64,000 nt of DNA from Peribacillus frigoritolerans (GCF_004358755.1 NZ_SMZY01000001.1:434001-498000), one strand, 5' to 3'. Shown: positions 16,908-24,717, counted from the first letter of the stretch. The notes: generated from the sequence alone by a model not told the origin. Numbers and translations are program-made.

Positions 16908-17504
16908 ATGGAGAACACACTTAGCGGATTTGAAATGGAAGTTAACGCTCCTTATTCCTTGAATTATTTGATTTATGTACAAAACATATATATAAACAGT
17001 GAAAATCAAGATCGAGAAAATCCTTTGTTTCCATACGTGGAAAGTGCAACCTGGGGGCTCGTAGAAGGTGAGTTTGAAAATATTTTTACAGAAGTATGGA
17101 ACGAGGCTGTAAAAAAAAATTACCATAGTGGCTTATACGACCATAATGGGACATTAGAGTTGGATAAAACATTGTATCAAAAGTTGTTTAAGGACAATGA
17201 AACAGGAGAATTTGGATATTCTGAGAGTGTTAAGTCCTTTGTAACTTGGTGGAATGGGATTTATGGAAGAATTTCAATTGAAAGTGTATTTGATGAGAAT
17301 AGAATGAATAAGGTTTATACGGAATTATCTAGATCTCTAAATGTGAATAAAAGGTTAAAAATAAATTTAATATATGATAATCCACTGTTAACAGAGAATA
17401 CTTATAGTACGTGGTATGCAGTGCTGCCTATTGAAGATATTTTTAACTCAAGAAAAAGATCAGAGGTAATTTCAAAATTATTTAAATGTTGTGAGATTGT
17501 CTGA
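16908..17504 (+). CDS. Cassette gene: hypothetical soluble protein
   Basis: A 198-residue acidic protein without signal peptide or membrane helix. Aromatic-rich stretches (SFVTWWNGIYGRISIE, YSTWYAVLP) suggest a compact globular fold. ATG 16908 follows AGGAGGGG. I do not recognise a family. CER-8 begins six bases after its stop, so it is a single-gene unit. Confidence 0.6.
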   Translation: MENTLSGFEMEVNAPYSLNYLIYVQNIYINSENQDRENPLFPYVESATWGLVEGEFENIFTEVWNEAVKKNYHSGLYDHNGTLELDKTLYQKLFKDNETGEFGYSESVKSFVTWWNGIYGRISIESVFDENRMNKVYTELSRSLNVNKRLKINLIYDNPLLTENTYSTWYAVLPIEDIFNSRKRSEVISKLFKCCEIV

Positions 17505-17510
17505 ATTTTG

Positions 17511-17560
17511 TTATTCAAGAATCGGGGGAGATAGCGCAATAAAGTAATTGCGACTTTATT
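17511..17560 (+). repeat. CER-8
   Basis: TTATTCAAGAATCGGGGGAG then ATAGCGCAATAAAGTAATTGCGAC. Left arm intact; GCGCAAT...ATTGCG forms a second hairpin. Its 3' end touches the minus-strand gene at 17556. Confidence 0.7.
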
Positions 17561-17762
17561 TACCAAGGTCATTTATTTCTCTTTCAATAAGAAACACTGA
17601 AATTTCAAATGCTTCTATTCGCCTTCTGGCTAAGGTGATCTGAGATTTATATCTGTTAGGATTTTCTTTAGCTTCAAGAGTTTTTACTGTTTCTCTTAGT
17701 TTGTTAAGAGTTGAGTCAATTTGACGTTTTGCTTCAACCAAGTCAGATACCTTAATATCCAT
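17556..17762 (-). CDS. Cassette gene: short coiled-coil protein, reverse orientation
   Basis: A 68-residue, almost wholly helical, charged protein (AKRQIDSTLNKLRETVKTLE) with heptad spacing, probably a coiled-coil dimer. ATG 17762 follows AAAAGGGG on the minus strand. One of few array genes that point left. No family recognised. Confidence 0.55.
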   Translation of the reverse strand: MDIKVSDLVEAKRQIDSTLNKLRETVKTLEAKENPNRYKSQITLARRRIEAFEISVFLIEREINDLGK

Positions 17763-17891
17763 CTAAATAAATCCCCTTTTATAGCTTAATGATCGTTAAT
17801 TTTATTTACTGACATTCAGAATAATATAGGATATCGAATATCGAGGGTACTGTCAAAGATTTATCGCATCTTTAGATATCTCGACTTCAAG
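17763..17891. other. Intergenic stretch with possible CER trace
   Basis: AT-rich. ATATCGAGGGTACTG at about 17839 resembles a CER core (compare AATCGAGGGTGTT in CER-6). Nothing else seen. Confidence 0.3.
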
Positions 17892-17935
17892 TCTTCAACA
17901 ATCGGGGGCGATTGCAGCACAGTAAATCGCCTTTT
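17892..17935 (+). repeat. CER-9, terminator form
   Basis: TCTTCAACAATCGGGGGCGA, then TTGCAGCACAGTA, then AATCGCCTTTT. CAATCG/CGATTG and GGCGATT/AATCGCC share bases, so only one hairpin can form at a time. Confidence 0.88.
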
Positions 17936-18024
17936 CTGATTGAGTAAATGTGCAGCCTAAATGAATAACTCATTAGAGGGATTATTTCTTAAAGAGTGTA
18001 AATAGAAATGGGGGAAATACTATT

Positions 18025-18555
18025 ATGTTGTTTCATAATAAGAATTTAAAGGTTAGGAAATTAGAAGATGGAGATAATGTCTTTTTAGCAAAATGGCTAT
18101 CAGACCCGTCGGTTCTTGAGTTCTATGAAGGCAGGGATAATCCTTTTGATTTAAACAAGGTGAAAGAAGCTTTTTTTGCTACTGATGATGAAGAAGTTAA
18201 ATGTATTGTAGAGTATGAAGGCAAAGTAATCGGCTATATCCAATACTATCAATTAGATGATGAAACTAAAAAAGAATATGGGTATTTAAACGAAGATGTT
18301 TATGGAACAGACCAATTTATAGGAGAAATAGATTATTGGAACAGAGGAATTGGAACAATACTTGTTACATCAATGATTAGATTTTTGCTCGAACAACAAA
18401 AAGCAGACCGAATAGTTATGGACCCTCAAACAAGAAATGTTAGGGCGATAAAATGTTATGAGAAATGTGGATTTAAAAAAGTAAAGGTACTTCCAAATCG
18501 AGAACTTCACGAGGGGATTTATCAAGATTGTTGGTTGATGGAGTACCATAAATAA
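18025..18555 (+). CDS. Cassette gene: AAC(6')-like GNAT acetyltransferase
   Basis: A 176-residue GNAT protein. FIGEIDYWNRGIGT (about residues 104-117) holds the acetyl-CoA loop, and VMDPQTRNVRAIKCYEKCGF and YQDCWLMEY are the motifs shared by the aminoglycoside 6'-N-acetyltransferase (AAC(6')-I) group. Whether it modifies aminoglycosides is untested; many chromosomal relatives have other substrates. ATG 18025. Lies between CER-9 and CER-10, the same context in which integrons carry AAC(6') genes. Confidence 0.85.
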   Translation: MLFHNKNLKVRKLEDGDNVFLAKWLSDPSVLEFYEGRDNPFDLNKVKEAFFATDDEEVKCIVEYEGKVIGYIQYYQLDDETKKEYGYLNEDVYGTDQFIGEIDYWNRGIGTILVTSMIRFLLEQQKADRIVMDPQTRNVRAIKCYEKCGFKKVKVLPNRELHEGIYQDCWLMEYHK

Positions 18556-18564
18556 TATATGAGT

Positions 18565-18612
18565 TCTTCAAGTAAAGGGGGCTTATCCGGAATAAGATAA
18601 GTCCTCTTAATA
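18565..18612 (+). repeat. CER-10, CTTAT variant
   Basis: GTTCTTCAAGTAAAGGGGGC then TTATCCGGAATAAG, ATAAGTCCTCTT. GGGGGCTTAT pairs with ATAAGTCCTC to make a terminator-like hairpin. Begins nine bases after the AAC(6')-like stop. A further degraded copy (AGATATTGGGCAGT) lies at 18660. Confidence 0.6.
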
Positions 18613-18743
18613 TGCATTTTTTGTTGTTAATACGACTTCTATTTGAAATAATTGGTATAAAGATATTGGGCAGTACCCTTATTAAAATGCTGGGCTTAGT
18701 TCAAAAGAAATTGACACTTTAAATATATAGAGGTGATTCTGTT

Positions 18744-18977
18744 TTGAGGTCAATTAATAAAAAACTTCTTTTGCTCATTGCACTAATTCTTACGGTTTCA
18801 ATAGCTTTTATTCCTAACATAGGATACTGGAGTGAAGATTCTTATACGTTCTATGGGATACCTGCTCAATGGCTAGGTTACTATGGGGATGGTCAATTTA
18901 GTCTAGAAATATGGGGACTTCTGTTGAATGTACTAATTATATATGTCATTCTCTTTAATTTTATTAAAATTGTTTAA
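18744..18977 (+). CDS. Cassette gene: two-helix membrane protein
   Basis: A 77-residue protein with a first helix at about residues 7-25 and a second at about 57-75, separated by an aromatic, probably extracytoplasmic loop (YWSEDSYTFYGIPAQWLGYY). TTG 18744 follows AGAGGTGAT. No CER separates it from the next gene 66 bases on, so these two may form a two-gene unit. Family unknown. Confidence 0.55.
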   Translation: MRSINKKLLLLIALILTVSIAFIPNIGYWSEDSYTFYGIPAQWLGYYGDGQFSLEIWGLLLNVLIIYVILFNFIKIV

Positions 18978-19043
18978 GAGTAAATTTTTATAAAACTTTT
19001 ACAAAAAAAACGTTTAAATAAGTTAAGGAGTTAACTGACAAAT

Positions 19044-19502
19044 ATGATTTCACGTAAAATAATATCTGCTTCTATTTCAAGTACTCTATACGCAATTTTA
19101 TTAAGTATATTCTTTTATCGATTTGGTTCTAATGGCTCTATTTTTTATTCTGTCATTTCTTCCCTTTCAATTTATATGATTTATGTAGTGCCAGCTATAT
19201 TTTTTTATGGAATAATTACATCGATTCTCAGTGATAAAATTGGTGAACTATCAAAAAGATATTCTAATTTAAAATATATAAGTTTACTTATTTCAATTAT
19301 CTTTCATTTTCTGTTTGGGTTAATCTTAGGCTGGATTAGTTTATTAGCAGCAGGAATCTTTTTAATCACTGATCAGCTTTTATTAAAGAAAAAACCATAT
19401 TATACCGTTAAAGAGGCAATTATAAGCCTTGTTATTCTAGTAAGTTTTTTCATTCTATTTTGGGGTACAATTTACTATTCAGATTACAGAAATGCAGCTT
19501 AG
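19044..19502 (+). CDS. Cassette gene: four-helix membrane protein
   Basis: A 152-residue hydrophobic protein with predicted helices at about residues 8-25, 35-60, 83-105 and 125-148. The loop YGIITSILSDKIGELS and the segment GIFLITDQLLLKKKP align with the protein at 13236, so these are probable paralogues. AAGGAG is 14 bases before ATG 19044, which is long. Function unknown. Confidence 0.6.
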   Translation: MISRKIISASISSTLYAILLSIFFYRFGSNGSIFYSVISSLSIYMIYVVPAIFFYGIITSILSDKIGELSKRYSNLKYISLLISIIFHFLFGLILGWISLLAAGIFLITDQLLLKKKPYYTVKEAIISLVILVSFFILFWGTIYYSDYRNAA

Positions 19503-19513
19503 ATTTGATTTCT

Positions 19514-19560
19514 TATTATTCAACAATCGGGGGCTTATCTGCAACAACAAATATTATCGT
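19514..19560 (+). repeat. CER-11
   Basis: TTATTCAACAATCGGGGGCT then TATCTGCAACAACAAATATTATCG. Perfect left half of the palindrome joined to the CTTATC right half seen in CER-4 and CER-10; a hybrid of two sub-types. Confidence 0.8.
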
Positions 19561-19594
19561 TTAGAAAATTCTACGGGCCAAAAAGGAGTTTTTA

Positions 19595-19783
19595 ATGGAA
19601 AAGTTTAAAATGAAATTAAATATACCTCAAGCAATTCTTATGGGCTTTTTTGCTGCCACTGTGATTACTATCTCAAATTCTTACATAGACTGGGACAACA
19701 GAATATATGCTGGAATCTTTGCTGGATTGACTATTATTGTATGCGGAATTCTATCCAAAATTATAATTAGGGTTAAGGACTAA
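19595..19783 (+). CDS. Cassette gene: very small membrane protein
   Basis: A 62-residue protein with two hydrophobic helices (about residues 11-28 and 38-57) and a short WDNRIYA loop. ATG 19595 follows AAGGAG. The whole unit between CER-11 and CER-12 is only ~280 bp, the smallest intact one in the array. Family unknown. Confidence 0.55.
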   Translation: MEKFKMKLNIPQAILMGFFAATVITISNSYIDWDNRIYAGIFAGLTIIVCGILSKIIIRVKD

Positions 19784-19792
19784 CACTGACCC

Positions 19793-19840
19793 TTATTATG
19801 CAATCGGGGGCGATTACTTAACAAAGTTTTGCCTCTGTTT
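19793..19840 (+). repeat. CER-12
   Basis: TTATTATGCAATCGGGGGCG then ATTACTTAACAAAGTTTTGCCTCTGTTT. Core intact; begins nine bases after a stop codon. Confidence 0.75.
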
Positions 19841-19869
19841 ATGGTGTTAAAGTATCTGGGGGGAAATAA

Positions 19870-20397
19870 ATGAAAAGCACAAAACAAAAGCAATATGTAA
19901 TTTACCTATCAATGATTGTAATAATTGCTTTATCAGCTTGTTCTAAAGATCCTAAGTTATATTCCTACAATGGAGCAGAATTAAATATAGCTGTGGTCGG
20001 AGTTCCACCAGAAATTACGGAGGAACAAGTTAACTTTAAAGAAATTTCACTTGAAGAACTGACTGAGTTAAAATTATTAGATTATGATGCAGTCTTCATT
20101 TTGGAAGAACATCTTTACCAAGCTTCTAAAAGTCAATATGCAGATATCTATTTGAAATCAAAAATTCCATTTTTTTTTATATCCACTACAAGCCATATAC
20201 CTTTCACAAACAAAAGTGTAGAGTACCAAAAGGATTGGAGCTGGAAACCAGGAGAGGATTTTGCAGTTGGTATTCTACCTAAAGAAGGTACATTAAAAGG
20301 TTGGAAATACGGTATGTACAATGATAAGAAGACGGACGAACACCAGAAAAATGTGTATTCATTAATATTCAGGGACATTAATGAACTTAATCTCTAA
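19870..20397 (+). CDS. Cassette gene: lipoprotein of unknown function
   Basis: A 175-residue predicted lipoprotein. Signal peptide MIVIIALSAC with Cys at about residue 24; the mature part begins SKDPKLYSYNG. AELNIAVVGVPPEI and DYDAVFILEEHLYQA look like alternating strands and helices of a compact domain. ATG 19870 follows GGGGGG. No family recognised. Confidence 0.65.
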   Translation: MKSTKQKQYVIYLSMIVIIALSACSKDPKLYSYNGAELNIAVVGVPPEITEEQVNFKEISLEELTELKLLDYDAVFILEEHLYQASKSQYADIYLKSKIPFFFISTTSHIPFTNKSVEYQKDWSWKPGEDFAVGILPKEGTLKGWKYGMYNDKKTDEHQKNVYSLIFRDINELNL

Positions 20398-20425
20398 AAA
20401 GTATAAAAAAAGCATTTTGGTTACT

Positions 20426-20466
20426 TTATTCAACAATCGGGGACGATTATTGAATTAGCACCTTTG
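20426..20466 (+). repeat. CER-13, palindrome form
   Basis: TTATTCAACAATCG (20426-20439), GGGA, CGATTATTGAATTA: a 14-base imperfect inverted repeat around a four-base loop, then CACCTTTG. The clearest palindrome copy. Confidence 0.9.
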
Positions 20467-20552
20467 TTTAACAACTCGCAAATCTCCGTAGATTATTGAT
20501 TACTCTAAGGTAAGCCCGAATGAAAGTGAAAATGATCTTGAGGAGAGGTATT

Positions 20553-21047
20553 TTGAAAACAATTAGAGCTGCTGGAAATGAGGATATGGAGTCGGTTTTT
20601 ATGATGGGCTATGATGCTTGGGGTGACAAACTTGCTGTTCAGGATTATCTGAATGTGTGTAATGAATCTAGCAAGTACAAAAATGGTGTTTGGTATGTAC
20701 TGGTTGATACAGAGACAAACAAGCTATTAAGCTCGCTCATAGTATATACGTTAAAGCCCTCCAAAGGCTTGGTTATAAAAGGTATCGGATCTATATCGAC
20801 TCCTCCAGAATTAAGGGGAAAAGGTTATGCCTCAATACTCATTAAGGAAACTATAAAAGAATTAGAAGAGAAAGAACACTGCAATTTAATTTTTCTTTAT
20901 AGTGATATTGATCATATTTTCTATAATAAATTGAATTTTAAAGCAATACCAACTTCAAAACAAAAGTATAAAAATAGTGTTTGTATGTATTACTCCTCAA
21001 CATTAGAAATTGAGACTATTTCATATGAAGTACCGGCATATTTTTAG
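20553..21047 (+). CDS. Cassette gene: GNAT acetyltransferase
   Basis: A 164-residue GNAT protein. The acetyl-CoA loop is PPELRGKGYASILIKETI at about residues 83-100, followed by FLYSDIDHIFYNKLNFKAIP, typical of small-molecule or peptide N-acetyltransferases. TTG 20553 lies after GAGGAGAGG; an ATG at 20520 in the same frame lacks a ribosome site. Substrate unknown. Unit bounded by CER-13 and CER-14. Confidence 0.85.
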   Translation: MKTIRAAGNEDMESVFMMGYDAWGDKLAVQDYLNVCNESSKYKNGVWYVLVDTETNKLLSSLIVYTLKPSKGLVIKGIGSISTPPELRGKGYASILIKETIKELEEKEHCNLIFLYSDIDHIFYNKLNFKAIPTSKQKYKNSVCMYYSSTLEIETISYEVPAYF

Positions 21048-21065
21048 GAACAAACTTTTAAAAAA

Positions 21066-21120
21066 TTATTAAGCAATCGGGTGCGTAAATTAAATTTTCT
21101 CAATCGGAAATTTAATTTAC
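21066..21120 (+). repeat. CER-14 with extra inverted repeat
   Basis: ATTATTAAGCAATCGGGTGC followed by a perfect 13-bp inverted repeat, GTAAATTAAATTT (21084-21096) and AAATTTAATTTAC (21108-21120), around TCTCAATCGG. The loop repeats the CAATCGG core, as if one repeat were nested in another. Confidence 0.65.
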
Positions 21121-21167
21121 AATACTTAAGTTCACTGGTGCCTTATTAAAAAACAAAAGAGAGGCAT

Positions 21168-21626
21168 TTATTGCCCCTCCATCGTTTTTTGATTTATATT
21201 TTTGACATCTTTTTCATACTTTAACAAGTCAAAAGAAATGTTTTTTAAATTCTTCATAAAATCACTATCATTATTTATATAATGATTATCAAACTTAATT
21301 GTTAATGCATCATATTTCATTTTAGATTTCTCTTCTACAGCAATTACTGCCTTTACTTCAAACCAATCTTTTGGTTCTTTGACACTTGCAATCCCTTTAA
21401 CCTCACTGACTTTTACAAAATGCCAAGGCTTTCTCTGGCCATACTGTTCTTGAACAATTTCTTCGATCTTTGGCCCAATAAAATTCAATAATAATTCTTC
21501 AGCAGAAAGATAGTGAACCATTTCTTTCTTACTTGTTCTAGGGACTTCTGCTTCTCCACTAGAAATATTTAGAGAAACTAGAGCTGCAAATACTAATACA
21601 GAGAGAATTAATAATGTTCTTCTCAA
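21168..21626 (-). CDS. Cassette gene: secreted protein, DUF3888-like, reverse orientation
   Basis: A 152-residue protein with a signal peptide (LLILSVLVFAALVSLNIS) and an acidic/basic mixed mature part. SAEELLLNFIGPKIEEIV...YGQRKPWHFVKVSEV resembles the DUF3888 pattern also seen at 24977, though weaker. TTG 21626 is six bases from TGAGGTG; the upstream GTG overlaps it. Probably exported and free or surface-bound. One of the few left-pointing genes of the array. Confidence 0.6.
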   Translation of the reverse strand: MRRTLLILSVLVFAALVSLNISSGEAEVPRTSKKEMVHYLSAEELLLNFIGPKIEEIVQEQYGQRKPWHFVKVSEVKGIASVKEPKDWFEVKAVIAVEEKSKMKYDALTIKFDNHYINNDSDFMKNLKNISFDLLKYEKDVKNINQKTMEGQ

Positions 21627-21704
21627 CTTAATCACCTCAGTTTTGGTATGCCTAAATTCAGGTTAAATTATTCAGCAATTAGTCCAAAAGGCCACAAAAT
21701 TCCA

Positions 21705-21750
21705 ATTAAGCAATCGGGGGCGATTGCAGCAAAGCGAATCGCCTTTTCTT
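21705..21750 (+). repeat. CER-15, terminator form
   Basis: AATTAAGCAATCGGGGGCGA, TTGCAGCAAAGCG, AATCGCCTTTTC. Same as CER-9 and CER-22 with few changes. A half copy, TTATTCAGCAATTAG, lies about 30 bases upstream (21668-21682). Confidence 0.88.
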
Positions 21751-21879
21751 ATTGAGGAATTGGGTAATTTAACTGAAAAGGTGCCATTATTAAAATAATT
21801 CAAATAATTATCTGAATAGTGAAACTTAAATCTTAAGTCCCCGTATAAACATTAAAGATGTACCTATAGCTCGGTGTAA

Positions 21880-22332
21880 TGTAATAAAACGCAAGCAAGC
21901 AATGGGGTCAAATCGGGAGATAGGGTAAAGATTTGGTATGATTCAGAAATTAATCGATTTCATAATTTACCTGATGGAAAGATAATACTTGATAGAGGGC
22001 CAGAAGATATCGAGTTTTATACACTTCATTATTCTCTAGCAAATGAATACGGATGGGATGTAGAAAACGAACTTCAAAATGAACTTCAAGAATTACGAAA
22101 ATGTCGATCTGACTATATTTTATACTTGGATGCGAATGAAGAGACCCTGCGAAGGCGAAAACAGAATGACAAAACAAGAGGAAGAAGCTCGTTTGAGCAG
22201 AACTTGAAAATATTTAGTTTTGAAAAAGAGTGGTTTAAACGATTTAATACGAGAGTGGTAGATGTAAATCATTTAACTCCACATCAGTTAGAAAAATCTA
22301 CAATGAAATTCTTGGAAGAAATTCATTTTTGA
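21880..22332 (+). pseudogene. Beheaded P-loop kinase in the array
   Basis: A 150-codon open frame without any start codon until TTG 22126. The reading includes KIILDRGPEDIEFYTLHYS, then a W-D-V-E-x-E-L helix and YILYLDANEETLRRRKQND, the LID-type pattern of small AAA-type or nucleoside-like kinases. The N-terminal Walker A loop, essential in that family, is missing: a TAA at 21877 precedes the frame. A nonfunctional remnant of a cassette gene is the simplest reading. CER-16 follows by eleven bases. Confidence 0.65.
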
Positions 22333-22343
22333 ATCTCCTTAAT

Positions 22344-22390
22344 CTTTAACAATCAAGGGCCATTATGTAATATCAGTTGTCACCCTTTGG
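22344..22390 (+). repeat. CER-16, degraded
   Basis: AATCTTTAACAATCAAGGGC then CATTATGTAATATCAG. Two changes in the core; sits right after the kinase remnant, consistent with a decaying unit. Confidence 0.5.
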
Positions 22391-22417
22391 CGTTCAGAAT
22401 ATTGCGAGGAGAAAATA

Positions 22418-22906
22418 ATGATTACTGATAAAAAGATTCACCGAGTTTTTGGAGTTTACGGCATATACACCGACGGCAATAAAATACTAGTAATCAATAA
22501 GAACAGAGGACCTTACATAAATCGTTATGATCTTCCAGGAGGAAGTTTAGAAGATGGTGAAAGTCTGACAGTAGCATTAAAAAGAGAATTTCTTGAAGAG
22601 ACTGGTTTTGAAGTGAAAGTAGACAAAAACTTGGGTATAGCAGACTTTATGTTACCTTGGGCTTGGAATGAGTATGAATTTGTCCATCATATTGCAGCCT
22701 ATTATTTAGTTGAAGTAATCAGAGGCGATATAAAGATACCTCATCAGTTTGAAGGTCAAGACTCTCTGGGTGCGTTGTGGTTGTCAGAAGAAGAAGCAAA
22801 TATTAATAATGCATCTCCACTACTGCTTAAAGCATTTAGGTGGTTAAAGGGAAGTGTATTTGATCCGGATGTTGAGATTTATGATGATTGGGAAATTAGA
22901 ATGTAA
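22418..22906 (+). CDS. Cassette gene: NUDIX hydrolase
   Basis: A 162-residue NUDIX protein with box GGSLEDGESLTVALKREF-LEETGF at about residues 47-70. Its C-terminal two-thirds is closely similar to the truncated NUDIX frame at 44348-44698 (shared: ADFMLPW, EYEFVHHIAA, QFEGQDSL, ASPL-x-LKAFRW, PDVE-x-Y). ATG 22418 follows GCGAGGAG. CER-17 begins two bases after the stop. Substrate unknown. Confidence 0.9.
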   Translation: MITDKKIHRVFGVYGIYTDGNKILVINKNRGPYINRYDLPGGSLEDGESLTVALKREFLEETGFEVKVDKNLGIADFMLPWAWNEYEFVHHIAAYYLVEVIRGDIKIPHQFEGQDSLGALWLSEEEANINNASPLLLKAFRWLKGSVFDPDVEIYDDWEIRM

Positions 22907-22908
22907 GA

Positions 22909-22955
22909 TATTCAGCAATCGGGGGCGATTACTGCACAAGTGATCGCCTCTTTAT
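22909..22955 (+). repeat. CER-17, terminator form
   Basis: ATATTCAGCAATCGGGGGCG, ATTACTGCACAAGTG, ATCGCCTCTTTA. GGCGAT pairs with ATCGCC. Confidence 0.85.
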
Positions 22956-23040
22956 ATTTGGGCATAATAGGTCAATAATGAGTAAACTTGGAGGGAATGT
23001 ATTAAAAAGAACACTTTAATTCATTGAGGGTGACTAAATT

Positions 23041-23262
23041 ATGGATTGGCTAAAAATAGTTAGTGGACTAATTGCTATTTGTTTATGGATGATATTACTA
23101 ATACGAACATCTAGGTTCAATAAAGAATTTAAAAAGGCAATCAATGAAGATAGGAGTTTATCAGAGGATTTTGTACAAAGATGGGATAGGAAATCATCAA
23201 GAGAGCTTATTTTAATTATTGTGGCGTCCATTTTCTCTTTAGCGGCTATCTTGTTATCATAG
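23041..23262 (+). CDS. Cassette gene: two-helix membrane protein
   Basis: A 73-residue protein: helix at about residues 4-22, a charged cytoplasmic segment (RFNKEFKKAINEDRSLSEDF), and a second helix at about 55-72. ATG 23041 follows GAGGGTGA. Topology resembles the holder of a small cytoplasmic loop; function unknown. Confidence 0.6.
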   Translation: MDWLKIVSGLIAICLWMILLIRTSRFNKEFKKAINEDRSLSEDFVQRWDRKSSRELILIIVASIFSLAAILLS

Positions 23263-23323
23263 AGTTGATAGGGGGATAATTAAACCATTCATTTTTGAAA
23301 TGCTAATTTATAACTGGAAAACC

Positions 23324-23355
23324 TTATTCCGTTATCGGGGGCTATAATGGAATAA
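23324..23355 (+). repeat. CER-18, palindrome form
   Basis: TTATTCC (23324-23330), GTTATCGGGGGCTATAAT, GGAATAA (23349-23355). Outer arms match CER-1. Confidence 0.75.
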
Positions 23356-23385
23356 CAGCTTCCAATTGCATTTACGAAATTAAAG

Positions 23386-23417
23386 ACTCGTCATAAAATT
23401 ATGGCGAGTCTTTTCTC
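23386..23417 (+). terminator. Terminator in the array
   Basis: AGACTCGTCATAA pairs with TTATGGCGAGTCT and continues TTTTC. Closes the preceding unit. Confidence 0.7.
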
Positions 23418-23654
23418 GTTAAGTTATGCTAATTGTATTGTTAATTAGGCTGCTATTCTGTGTTTTGCACTCCAAAACGGAACCCTTTAGAATGGGAACG
23501 AGACTTTTTAAATTAAGAATAAACAGCATTTGAATTTTATTAGTAAACCTCACGAAGAACAAGTTTGTAAAACAAGAATGTTATGTAGAGAAGAAAGTAG
23601 CAACTCCAATAAATCCTAAGACAACTTTCTAATTTCGGTGTGAAATCCCATCAA

Positions 23655-23705
23655 AAAACACGCTGAAGTAGTCCCGGTTTGGGAAAAATCAGTGTGTTTT
23701 TCTTC
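23655..23705. terminator. Bidirectional terminator
   Basis: AAAAACACGCTGA pairs with TCAGTGTGTTTTT across a 22-base loop, with T-runs on both strands. Likely ends the minus-strand gene at 23797. The remaining bases of the 23262-23797 gap hold no gene I can support. Confidence 0.65.
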
Positions 23706-23796
23706 TGTCAATTCTTCTCAACTAACTTTGTATAGAGTATTCATTTACCTTTGATTATCAAACGATGGACGTCAATAAAAATTCCCAAAAAAATCT

Positions 23797-24717
23797 CTAC
23801 TTTATTTTCATCCTAAAAGAACTGTAAACATTTTGTGAGATGTAATCGTCAGTTGTAACATTGAAAGGTTTAGGAAAGGATAATATTTGTATTATCCCAT
23901 TATCTAATTTATCAACCTTGTATACCTTCATTTGTTTCGAAACCTCAGCAAAATTTATATACTCTCCATTTAAAGGGGTTTGTTTCCAATTATTAAAAGC
24001 AACAATGGCAACTGGAGTTTTCCCATTCTCAAAATCACCAATATGCATATACAAAGGTTTTTCATTAGGATAATCAAGAGTAATATTTAATTCTTGCTTA
24101 CTATAAGATATAAACATATTTTCTATTGGAACGTTTTTTTCTACTTCTAAAGACTTAAGAGTGCTTAAAATAGTTTCTTGAGTATTAGTATTTAAGTTAA
24201 ACCTTAAAGGTAAAACTTCTTGAAGAGTAATAATTTTATCTATTTCTTTTGTATTCGTAGTAATTTTATTTGGTTCTTTAATCACTAAAATAGTAAGTTC
24301 ACTTGCTTTATCAGGGATCTCAATAGAAAATGGCACATTTTCAGTTTCATTAGGTTTTGCTAAAAAAGAATATGTTGTTTTACTTTCTCCGTTAATCTTG
24401 AATTCATGTTGTTTGAAATCAACAAGGACTAACATCATATATTCCCTAGATGTATTAATGAAATTAGACAAAGATAAAGTGAATTTATTATTTCTCTCTA
24501 GATCGTTTAATTCATGTTCTTTAATTAGTTTATCGTTTTTGTATAGACCAACACTAATTGTATTAGTACCTTCTCCAGTTAAACCGGAAATATTCTCTTT
24601 TGTGCCGAGCTTATTATTTGTTTTATTCTCAGTAAAATTTAATAAATATGAACTTAAAAAACCTATTGTAAAAAGAAGAATAATTAAACAAATCCACTTT
24701 AGATATTTGTTTTTCAT
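23797..24717 (-). CDS. Large exported protein of unknown function, reverse orientation
   Basis: A 306-residue protein with one N-terminal membrane helix (ICLIILLFTIGFLSSYLL, about residues 9-26) and an extracytoplasmic, T/N/K-rich part that is mostly beta-like. ATG 24717 follows AAGGAG on the minus strand. No CER directly flanks it, so it may be independent of the cassette units around it. No family recognised. Confidence 0.65.
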   Translation of the reverse strand: MKNKYLKWICLIILLFTIGFLSSYLLNFTENKTNNKLGTKENISGLTGEGTNTISVGLYKNDKLIKEHELNDLERNNKFTLSLSNFINTSREYMMLVLVDFKQHEFKINGESKTTYSFLAKPNETENVPFSIEIPDKASELTILVIKEPNKITTNTKEIDKIITLQEVLPLRFNLNTNTQETILSTLKSLEVEKNVPIENMFISYSKQELNITLDYPNEKPLYMHIGDFENGKTPVAIVAFNNWKQTPLNGEYINFAEVSKQMKVYKVDKLDNGIIQILSFPKPFNVTTDDYISQNVYSSFRMKIK

